In this document: positions 24,200 to 31,217 of the stretch, piece after piece
Layout: each line of letters begins with the position of its first letter
Position numbering within the stretch: position 1 is the first letter of the stretch
Assembly (NCBI GenBank): GCA_958295835.1
Contig: OY282378.1
Span: 4,675,694-4,739,693, forward strand
Source of the DNA: an uncultured Gammaproteobacteria bacterium
GTDB lineage: Bacteria > Pseudomonadota > Gammaproteobacteria > HK1
Length of the DNA stretch: 64,000 bases
Reading direction: 5' to 3'
Program-made: the position numbers and the translations under genes
The notes under the pieces: generated by a model
What the model saw: the letters and a program-made list of their open reading frames with translations, nothing else
Told to the model about the DNA's origin: nothing
Databases searched by the model: none

Positions 24200-24616
24200 A
24201 TGGACATGATCCTCCGATGTGTCGAGGCACGTTTGCCGGAGCCGCAGTTCGCCGTTACCGATGGATTCCTGACAACCGTTCACCGGGCGGCGCTCGCCGG
24301 CCATACCGAGGACCAAGTGGGCCATGCCGAGGGCCAAGTGGGCCATGCCGAGGACCAAGCGTTACTGCCAACCAAGGACGCCGCCATGCTGCGAGCGTGC
24401 GGCCGGGAAGCCGTTCCTGGTGAAGAGTTGCTGGCAGCCGCGGGTTATTCGCGTCGGACGGGCGAGTTCAGAAGACGGCTTGAACGGCTCCTGAACAGGG
24501 GGTTGCTGGAAATGACCGTTCCCGACACACCGAGAAGCCCTTTGCAGAAGTACCGGCTGACCGCCAGAGGGAAGGCCGTATTGACCGCATCGAAGCGTGG
24601 AGACGCAGAAACATGA
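24200..24616 (+). pseudogene. C-terminal remnant of an AlbA_2 (Schlafen-like) ATP-binding regulator
   Basis: A 138-residue frame starting near a phrase typical of the end of the AlbA_2/COG2865 core (LPEPQFAVTDGFLTTVHR), followed by a repeat linker (GHAEDQVGHAEGQVGHAEDQ) where relatives carry GQVTGQVT repeats, and then a winged helix (AAGYSRRTGEFRRRLERLLN, then KYRLTARGKAVL). The roughly 350-residue N-terminal AlbA_2 and ATPase-like part is absent. ATG 24200 with CGGAG upstream might still allow translation of the DNA-binding tail. Confidence 0.55.
24299..24360 (+). repeat. three 21-bp tandem repeats
   Basis: GGCCATRCCGAGGRCCAAGTG occurs three times in a row (24299-24319, 24320-24340, 24341-24360, last one a base short), coding for the GHAE(D/G)Q linker. 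It is prone to slippage. Confidence 0.8.
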
Positions 24617-24702
24617 ATTCGGCCGGCGGGAAACCTGTACACGGTGATCGAGGTACAAAGCCGAACGACGATAGCGGATGCTCCAGGAGATGTCTTCGTC
24701 AG

Positions 24703-24888
24703 TAAAATTACGGTCGAGACTTCTCGAAAGGCGCAGCCGCGCAACGATTGGAGAAGTGGAACTACCGGCACCTCGCCAATGCGGCGATACGCGCACGGAT
24801 CGAAGCGGTGTGTCTTGACGCCGGCTTCGATCCAGCCATCACCTGCTCCCCCGACGAACTCATGGAGCCATACGATGAAGACGGATGA
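24703..24888 (+). pseudogene. small coding-like fragment without start codon
   Basis: After TAA at 24703 the frame reads GAAAQRLEKWNYRHLANAAI, then RARIEAVCLDAGFDPAITCS and PDELMEPYDEDG, ending at 24888 inside the next small gene. It looks like the end of a small antitoxin-like protein. No ATG/GTG exists in frame, so the N-terminus is lost. Confidence 0.35.
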
Positions 24889-25066
24889 TCCGATCGTGGA
24901 TGAAATCCGCGCAATCCGTAACGCGTTCGCGGCGCGGCATGATTATGATGTCGAACGGATATTCGCGGTCATCAAAGCACAAAGGAAGGAGTCTGGTCGA
25001 AAGGCCGTCAAGTACCCGTTCCGCCCGGCGTCGCGAGAGACGCCTTCCTGGTCTCTTCCTGAATGA
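24875..25066 (+). CDS. small conserved hypothetical protein
   Basis: A 63-residue protein beginning MKTDDPIVDEIRAIRNAFAA, then HDYDVERIFAVIKAQRKESG, a pattern familiar from many short unnamed proteins found beside toxin-antitoxin genes. The last 12 or so residues look non-conserved. It overlaps the end of the preceding fragment, as the two-gene module usually does. Function unknown. Confidence 0.5.
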   Translation: MKTDDPIVDEIRAIRNAFAARHDYDVERIFAVIKAQRKESGRKAVKYPFRPASRETPSWSLPE

Positions 25067-25112
25067 ACCGCCCCGACGACGGCAGCGAAGGACCGACACC
25101 GGAGAGACAGTC

Positions 25113-26663
25113 ATGATCGAGAGACGGTTCAGGAGCCTCTGGGAACGATTGCAGAGCAAGAAACTCCACATGCCGCATTTCCTGTCGGAAGTACACCTGC
25201 AAGGTATCCGCGGCATCGACGACCTGCGGGTGGTGTTCGACTACCCCGTCAGCGTCATCGCGGGCGGCAACGCCAGCGGCAAGTCCACGGTGCTCTTCGC
25301 GGCGGCCTGCGCTTACAAGGTACCGGGAGCGGGGGTCAAGGACTTCGTACCGTCCACGCTCTTTCCCGATTACCGTCCCAAACTGGGCGGACGCACGGAC
25401 GGGAAAGATGCAATCGTCATCGAGTTCGACTATTCGACGCCCAAAGGCCGGCTGTCCATGCGGTGGCGGCGTTCCAAAGGCTGGAATCGGAGCTTCCTCG
25501 GCCGCAAGAACGCCGCCCAGCCGGAGCGTCCGCTCTATCTCAGGACGCTCAGCAATCTCAGCAATCCGTCCGAGGTGCGCGGCGTGCTCAGCATGTCGCG
25601 CCTGAGCGCCGCGCCGGACGAGACACCCTTGACGGCGTCGCAGATCGAGTTCGCGCAGCAGATGCTCCCCTTCAGGTATTCGGAGGTCGTCAATCTGTCC
25701 AGCGGCAGCAAGCACCTGCTTTTTGCCGCTCAGGAAAGCGGTGCGGCGTATTCCGAGCTGCACATGGCCGCCGGCGAGCGCGCCATCCTGCGGCTGTCCC
25801 AGCGGATCGCCCAGCTCCGAGGCGCCCTGGTGCTGATCGACGAGGTAGAAACCGGACTGCATCCGTGGGTACAACAGCTTCTCATGCTCCAGTTGCAGCA
25901 ACTTGCCCTGCGCAATGACTTGCAGATCATCGTGACGACCCACAGTCCGGTCGTGCTGGATTCGGTGCCGTCTTACGGGCGAGTCTTCCTGGAACGGGAC
26001 GTAACCGGCCGGGTGACCGTGCGCCCACCGTACCGGGACGTGGTGCAGAACGCGCTGTACGGCCGATCCGACGACGCGCTCAGTCTGCTGTGCGAGGACG
26101 ACGCGGCGGAAGGCATCCTGCAAGGCGTGTTCGACGTCCTCCTGCCGCGCCAGCGGATCCGGAGAGAGTCGGTTCACATCGGAGGGGACACGGGCGCCGC
26201 CGAGTTTCCCGCCCATGCCGCAGCGTTCAGGAAGTTCGGCCGGATCGAGAGCTTCGTCTTCGTCCTCGATGGCGACCGGCGCGACAGTGACACGACTCGG
26301 AAGATACGGGACGGCGCCGGGCGCGACGTTCCCGTGCTCTTTCTGCCCGGCCGGGATGCTCCGGAAGTCTGGGTATGGGAGACGTTGCCGCGGCACAAGG
26401 CGGCGGTGGCCGGAGAGCTGCACATCGACGACGGTGATCTGTCGGAGCGCATGAGCCGCCAGAACGCGATTTACGATTCCGCATCGGATCGGCCTTCCGA
26501 GATCGCGAAAGCCAAGCTTCGGGGTCTCTCCGAGCCCCTTGATTGGGAGGTACCGGACATTTGCCGAATCGTCGCCCGGTTGGAAGTCGAGCGCACGGAG
26601 AGCGACATCCAGCCCCTGGTGGAGCAACTGGAGAACGCTCTGAACAAGTGGCGGGCGGAGTAG
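25113..26663 (+). CDS. OLD-family nuclease (ATPase plus TOPRIM)
   Basis: A 516-residue protein. Walker A GGNASGKST is near residue 50, Walker B LVLIDEVETGLHP near 243 and the H-loop TTHSPVVLD near 275. The last 200 residues look like a TOPRIM nuclease: Glu in LLCEDDAAEGIL (about 326) and the Asp pair in FVLDGDRRDSD (about 387). OLD proteins cut or nick DNA and serve in phage defence. ATG 25113 has GGAGAG upstream. It is inserted between hsdS and hsdR, and either acts alone or helps the type I system; no UvrD/GajB-type helicase partner is adjacent. Confidence 0.82.
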   Translation: MIERRFRSLWERLQSKKLHMPHFLSEVHLQGIRGIDDLRVVFDYPVSVIAGGNASGKSTVLFAAACAYKVPGAGVKDFVPSTLFPDYRPKLGGRTDGKDAIVIEFDYSTPKGRLSMRWRRSKGWNRSFLGRKNAAQPERPLYLRTLSNLSNPSEVRGVLSMSRLSAAPDETPLTASQIEFAQQMLPFRYSEVVNLSSGSKHLLFAAQESGAAYSELHMAAGERAILRLSQRIAQLRGALVLIDEVETGLHPWVQQLLMLQLQQLALRNDLQIIVTTHSPVVLDSVPSYGRVFLERDVTGRVTVRPPYRDVVQNALYGRSDDALSLLCEDDAAEGILQGVFDVLLPRQRIRRESVHIGGDTGAAEFPAHAAAFRKFGRIESFVFVLDGDRRDSDTTRKIRDGAGRDVPVLFLPGRDAPEVWVWETLPRHKAAVAGELHIDDGDLSERMSRQNAIYDSASDRPSEIAKAKLRGLSEPLDWEVPDICRIVARLEVERTESDIQPLVEQLENALNKWRAE

Positions 26664-26739
26664 AGCGGAATGGCGATGACGGTGGAACCGGGTAAGTGCG
26701 CATGACGCCGGGAGCGCGCGAACGCGGAGACGGCGGGCC

Positions 26740-29700
26740 ATGAGCCTCGTCGGCCAGCGGGAGATTCATACGCAGCGGCGCGTGGTCGCGTTCTTCCGCG
26801 ACGCGCTCGGCTATGCCTGCCTCGGCGACTGGACAAGCCGCCCCGGCAACGCCAACGTCGAGGAAACGTTGCTCGCCGACTTCCTCGAGCGTCAGGGCCA
26901 CAACCGCAGGATCATCGACAAAACGTTGCGCGAACTGCGCAAGGCCGCCGCGCTCGGCGGCAGCAAGACCCTCTACGACGCCAACCGCGAGGTCTACGGC
27001 CTGCTCCGCTACGGGGTGAAGGTCCAGCCGGGCGCCGGAGAGAAGACGGTCACCGTCCGGCCGATCGATTGGTCGAACCCCGGAGGCAACGATTTCGCCA
27101 TCGCCGAGGAGGTGACCGTCACCGGGGAGAACGCCAGGCGGCCGGACCTCGTGCTCTACGTCAACGGCATCGCCTTCGGCGTGCTGGAGTTGAAGCGCTC
27201 CACGGTGTCGGTGAGCGAGGGGATCCGCCAGAACCTCGACAGCCAGAAGAAAGAGTTCATCCGCCCCTTCTACGCCACCGTGCAGCTCGTGATGGCGGGC
27301 AACGACACCGAGGGGTTGCGCTACGGCGTAATCGAGACGCCGGAGAAGCACTGGCTGCGCTGGAAGGAAGCCGACGCCCACCCGGCCGCCGGGGACAATC
27401 CGCTGCTCCGGGAGCTGGGCCAACTCTGCGCCAGGGAGCGGCTGCTCGAGATCGTGCACGACTTCATGGTCTTCGATGCGGGCGTCAGAAAGACCTGCCG
27501 CCACAACCAGTACTTCGGGGTACGGGCGGCGCAGGCGCGCATCCGGCGCCGCGAGGGCGGGATCGTCTGGCATACCCAGGGCAGCGGCAAAAGCCTGACC
27601 ATGGTCTGGCTCGCGAAGTGGATCCGCGAGCACGTGACCGGCGGCCGGGTGCTGATCGTCACCGACCGCACCGAGCTGGACGAACAGATCGAGCGGGTCT
27701 TCAAGGGCGTCGGCGAGGCCATCCGCCGCACCAGCAGCGGCGCCGACCTCGTGCGTGCGCTCGACGCCGGCGACGAATGGCTGATCGGCTCGCTGATCCA
27801 CAAGTTCGGCACCGCGGAGGAAGGCGACGTCGACGCCTTTGTCACGGACCTCCGCGGCCATCTGCCCAAGGGGTTCCACGCCAGGGGCCGGATGTTCGTC
27901 TTCGTGGACGAGTGCCACCGCACCCAGTCCGGGAAGCTGCACGAGGCGATGAAGGAGCTGCTCCCGGACGCGATGCCGATCGGTTTCACCGGGACGCCGC
28001 TGCTCAAGGACGACAAGCAGCGCAGCATCGAGACCTTCGGGCCGTACATCCACACCTACAAGTACGACGAGGCGGTAAGCGACGGCGTGGTGCTGGACCT
28101 GCGCTACGAGGCGCGCGACATCGACCAGAACCTCACTTCCGAAGACCGGATCGATCGGTGGTTCGAGTCGAAGACCCGGGGGTTGAGCGACGTCGCGAAG
28201 GCCCAGATCAAGCAGCGCTGGGGCACGATGCGGAAGGTGCTGAGCTCGCGGGATCGGCTGGAGAAGATCGTCGCCGACGTCCTGCTCGACATGGAGACGC
28301 GCGACCGGCTGAAGAGCGGGCGCGGCAACGCGCTGTTCGTCTCCGACAGCATCTACTCGGCCTGCCGCATCTTCGAGATGTTCGACAGGACGGATCTGAA
28401 GGACAAGTGCGCCATCGTCACTTCCTACCGGCCGGCCGCATCGGACATCAAGGGCGAGGAGACCGGCGAAGGGCTCACCGAGAAGCTGCGCCAGTACGAC
28501 GTCTATCGAAAGATGCTCGCGGCGCATTTCAACGAGCCGGAAGAGACGGCGATGCACAAGGTGGAGCGCTTCGAGTTGGAAGTGAAGAAGCGTTTCGTGG
28601 AGGAGCCGGGGCGGATGAAGCTCCTGATCGTGGTGGACAAGCTGCTGACCGGCTTCGACGCCCCGCCGGCGACCTGCCTCTACATCGACAAGCAGATGCG
28701 GGACCACGGCCTGTTCCAGGCGATCTGCCGGGTCAACCGCCTCGACGGCGAGGACAAGGAATACGGCTACGTCATCGACTACAAGGATCTGTTCCGGTCG
28801 CTGGAGCAGTCCATCGCGGACTACACCGGCGAGGCGTTCGACGGCTACGACGCGGAAGACGTCGCAGGGCTGCTCAAGGACCGGTTGCAGAAGGGCCGGG
28901 ACCGTCTCGAGGAGGTCCGCGAGCAGATCAAGGCGCTGTGCGAGCCGGTGGAGCCGCCGCGCGACACCGCCGCTTATCTGCGCTTCTTCTGCGCCGCGGA
29001 GAGCGGCGACGCCGGGCAGCTCAAGGACAACGAACCCAAGCGCGTGACGCTCTACAGGATCGCCGCGGCGTTGCTGCGGGCCTGGGCCAACCTGGCCAAC
29101 GAGATGCGTGAGGCCGGCTACTCCGAGGCCGAGGCGCAGGAGATCCGGGCCGAGGTGGAGCACTACGAGCAGGTGCGCAAGGAGGTCAAGCTCGCCAGCG
29201 GCGACTACGTCGACATGAAGATGTACGAGCCGGCCATGCGGCATCTTCTCGATGCGTACATCCGGGCCGAGGAGAGCGAGCGGCTCTCGGCGTTCGACGA
29301 TCTGACGCTCGTGCAGCTCGTCGTCGAACGTGGGGAGGATGCACTTGGACTTCTGCCCGCGGGCATCCGCAAGCACCCCGAAGCGGTCGCCGAGACGATC
29401 GAGAACAACGTCCGGCGGATCATCATCGACGAGATGGCGATCAACCCGAGGTACTACGAGAGGATGTCGGAGCTGCTGGACGCCCTGATCCGCCAGCGCA
29501 GGCAGGAGGCGATGGACTACCGGGCATACCTGGCCCGGATCGTCGCGCTGGCGAAGCAGGTGCGACAGCCGGGGGACGAGCGGTATCCGATCGCCGTCAA
29601 CAGCCCCGCCCGCCGCGCGTTGTATGACAACTTGAAGGACGTCACGGGGCTGGAAGACCTGATGTTGAAAGACGAGGTGGCGGACACCCCCGCCGACACG

Positions 29701-29874
29701 GCCGAGACTGCCGCCCTGGCCGTGGACGATGCCGTTCGCAGCGTCAGGAAGGCGGACTGGCGGGGCAACAGGTTCAAGGAACGGGAAGTCCGCAACGCCG
29801 TCAGGGCCGTGCTCCGGGACGATGCGCTGGCGGACAGGATGTTCGAGATCGTCAAGGCGCAACGTGACTGCTGA
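26740..29874 (+). CDS. hsdR: type I restriction endonuclease subunit HsdR
   Basis: A 1044-residue motor and nuclease subunit. PD-(D/E)XK nuclease residues lie in RRPDLVLYVNG (about 133) and VLELKRS (about 151). The helicase Walker A is HTQGSGKS (about 279) and the DEAD-box variant VDECHR (about 390), with SF2 motif VI near ICRVNRLDGEDKEYG. The C-terminal 200 residues are helical and bind HsdM. It translocates and cuts unmodified DNA together with HsdM and HsdS. It is 3.8 kb from hsdS, separated by accessory genes. A partial second copy of its 3' end follows. Confidence 0.94.
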   Translation: MSLVGQREIHTQRRVVAFFRDALGYACLGDWTSRPGNANVEETLLADFLERQGHNRRIIDKTLRELRKAAALGGSKTLYDANREVYGLLRYGVKVQPGAGEKTVTVRPIDWSNPGGNDFAIAEEVTVTGENARRPDLVLYVNGIAFGVLELKRSTVSVSEGIRQNLDSQKKEFIRPFYATVQLVMAGNDTEGLRYGVIETPEKHWLRWKEADAHPAAGDNPLLRELGQLCARERLLEIVHDFMVFDAGVRKTCRHNQYFGVRAAQARIRRREGGIVWHTQGSGKSLTMVWLAKWIREHVTGGRVLIVTDRTELDEQIERVFKGVGEAIRRTSSGADLVRALDAGDEWLIGSLIHKFGTAEEGDVDAFVTDLRGHLPKGFHARGRMFVFVDECHRTQSGKLHEAMKELLPDAMPIGFTGTPLLKDDKQRSIETFGPYIHTYKYDEAVSDGVVLDLRYEARDIDQNLTSEDRIDRWFESKTRGLSDVAKAQIKQRWGTMRKVLSSRDRLEKIVADVLLDMETRDRLKSGRGNALFVSDSIYSACRIFEMFDRTDLKDKCAIVTSYRPAASDIKGEETGEGLTEKLRQYDVYRKMLAAHFNEPEETAMHKVERFELEVKKRFVEEPGRMKLLIVVDKLLTGFDAPPATCLYIDKQMRDHGLFQAICRVNRLDGEDKEYGYVIDYKDLFRSLEQSIADYTGEAFDGYDAEDVAGLLKDRLQKGRDRLEEVREQIKALCEPVEPPRDTAAYLRFFCAAESGDAGQLKDNEPKRVTLYRIAAALLRAWANLANEMREAGYSEAEAQEIRAEVEHYEQVRKEVKLASGDYVDMKMYEPAMRHLLDAYIRAEESERLSAFDDLTLVQLVVERGEDALGLLPAGIRKHPEAVAETIENNVRRIIIDEMAINPRYYERMSELLDALIRQRRQEAMDYRAYLARIVALAKQVRQPGDERYPIAVNSPARRALYDNLKDVTGLEDLMLKDEVADTPADTAETAALAVDDAVRSVRKADWRGNRFKEREVRNAVRAVLRDDALADRMFEIVKAQRDC

Positions 29875-29991
29875 AGGGCAACGGATTCAAGGAACGAAAA
29901 GTCCGTCCGCGACGCCGTCAGGGCAGCGCTCCGGGACGATGCGCTGGCGGACGAAACGTTCGAGATCGCCAAGGCGCAACGTGACTGCTGA
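29763..29991 (+). repeat. tandem duplication of the hsdR 3' end
   Basis: 29763-29874 (end of hsdR including TGA) is followed after one base by a diverged second copy, 29876-29991, that also ends in GCGCAACGTGACTGCTGA. The second copy has small indels that break the frame, so it adds nothing to the protein. Confidence 0.8.
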
Positions 29992-30050
29992 TCGTGGCCG
30001 GCGGAACGCGGTTCGATGGACGTGCTCATTTCGAGCGGGCAGGGCACGGC

Positions 30051-30779
30051 ATGGCGACTGACCGACGACACATCGACGTCCGCGGCATTTCCGTGGAGGT
30101 CGTCCGCAAGGACATCAGGAACCTGCACGTGGGGGTCTACCCGCCGAACGGTCGTGTGCGGGTGGCGGCGCCGCGCCGCCTCGACGATGACGCCGTGCGG
30201 CTGGCGGTCATCTCGCGTCTGGCCTGGATCCGCCGGCGCCGGGGCGAGTTCGAAGGGCAGGAGCGCCAGTCCCGGCGGGAATTCGTGACCGGCGAAAGCC
30301 ATTACTTCGAGGGCCGGCGCTACCGGCTCGACGTGATCGAGCACGAAGGCCCGCCGGCGGTCCGTCTGCTCAACAACACGACGATGATCCTGCGCGTCCG
30401 CCCGGACACCGGTCGGGACGCCCGGGAAACCGTGTTGCGTCAATGGTATCGACACCGGCTGCGCGACCGGCTGCCGGCACTCGTCGCCAAGTGGGAGCCG
30501 AGGGTCGGGGTGACCGTCAACGCCGTACGCATCAGGAGGATGAAGACCCGCTGGGGCTCCTGCAACGCGGGCGCCGGGCGCATCTGGCTGAATCTCGAAC
30601 TGGCCGGGAAACCGGCCACGTGCCTGGAGTACATCCTCGTGCACGAGATGGTCCATTTCCTGGAGCGGCGCCACGGCGAGCGCTTCCGCGAGATGATGGA
30701 CGGCCTGATGCCGCAATGGCGCCTGCATCGGGAGGAACTGAATCGCGCGCCGCTCGCTCACGAGGACTGGCGGTACTGA
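30051..30779 (+). CDS. YgjP-like (SprT/DUF45) zinc metalloprotease
   Basis: A 242-residue protein with the gluzincin motif LVHEMVHFLERRHGERF (HExxH, third ligand about 10 residues on) near 200 and the conserved RRMKTRWGSCN before it. It belongs to the YgjP/M48-like DUF45 family, very often encoded directly after hsdR in type I loci; its role there is not established. ATG 30051 was chosen because the family start (IDVRGISVEVVRKDIRNLHV) follows it. Probably cytosolic, with no signal sequence. Confidence 0.85.
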   Translation: MATDRRHIDVRGISVEVVRKDIRNLHVGVYPPNGRVRVAAPRRLDDDAVRLAVISRLAWIRRRRGEFEGQERQSRREFVTGESHYFEGRRYRLDVIEHEGPPAVRLLNNTTMILRVRPDTGRDARETVLRQWYRHRLRDRLPALVAKWEPRVGVTVNAVRIRRMKTRWGSCNAGAGRIWLNLELAGKPATCLEYILVHEMVHFLERRHGERFREMMDGLMPQWRLHREELNRAPLAHEDWRY

Positions 30780-30808
30780 ACCTGAACGCCCCGACCACGC
30801 CGGGTTTC

Positions 30809-30883
30809 CCCGGCGTCGGGGAGAAGAAGCTCGAACGCTACGTGGCGGCGTTCATCGAGGTGGTGGTCGTCGGCCACGCCTGA
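30809..30883 (+). pseudogene. recQ 3'-end fragment
   Basis: Codes for PGVGEKKLERYVAAFIEVVV and ends HA-stop, matching the last 25 residues of RecQ at 17606-17677. The first 54 bases differ from it at one position. With the intact recQ it brackets the hsd block. Confidence 0.8.
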
Positions 30884-31021
30884 GCGCGGCATGGCCGCGG
30901 ACGGAGGCCCGGGCCGCCCGTGTTCTCCCGTCACGCCGCGCAGCGCGACCAGCCGATCTCGGGCGGCTCGAACACCGTCACCACCGACAACATGATGCGC
31001 CGGCCACCGCGCGTTCCGACG

Positions 31022-31200
31022 CTACCGGCGAAGCGGCCGGCGGCTCGCGCACACCTGCTCCGGGGTCGCGTCGATCCTGAAGCCGAAGAACCGGTGCAAG
31101 GTCCGGCCGCGTACGTTGAGCGTCGCCACTCCGGTGGAGACGAGCACCACCGGGCGCTTGGTTCCGGCTATGTCGGGTTGGGGAAGATCAGGAACTGAAG
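31022..31200 (-). pseudogene. PIF1/RecD-like helicase fragment
   Basis: The minus-strand frame reads TKRPVVLVSTGVATLNVRGR, then TLHRFFGFRIDATPEQV. This matches the motif Ia region of PIF1-like helicases (APTGVAA.N..G.T.HSFF). Walker A and everything else are missing, and a stop follows within 15 residues. The region 30884-31021 beside it has no recognisable gene. Confidence 0.5.
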
Positions 31201-31217
31201 CGGCCCGTCCGTACCCC

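Noticed and set aside
26227..29862. Very long minus-strand open frame opposite hsdR
   Set aside because: It is the shadow of hsdR in a GC-rich genome; its translation shows no domain, whereas hsdR has all its motifs.
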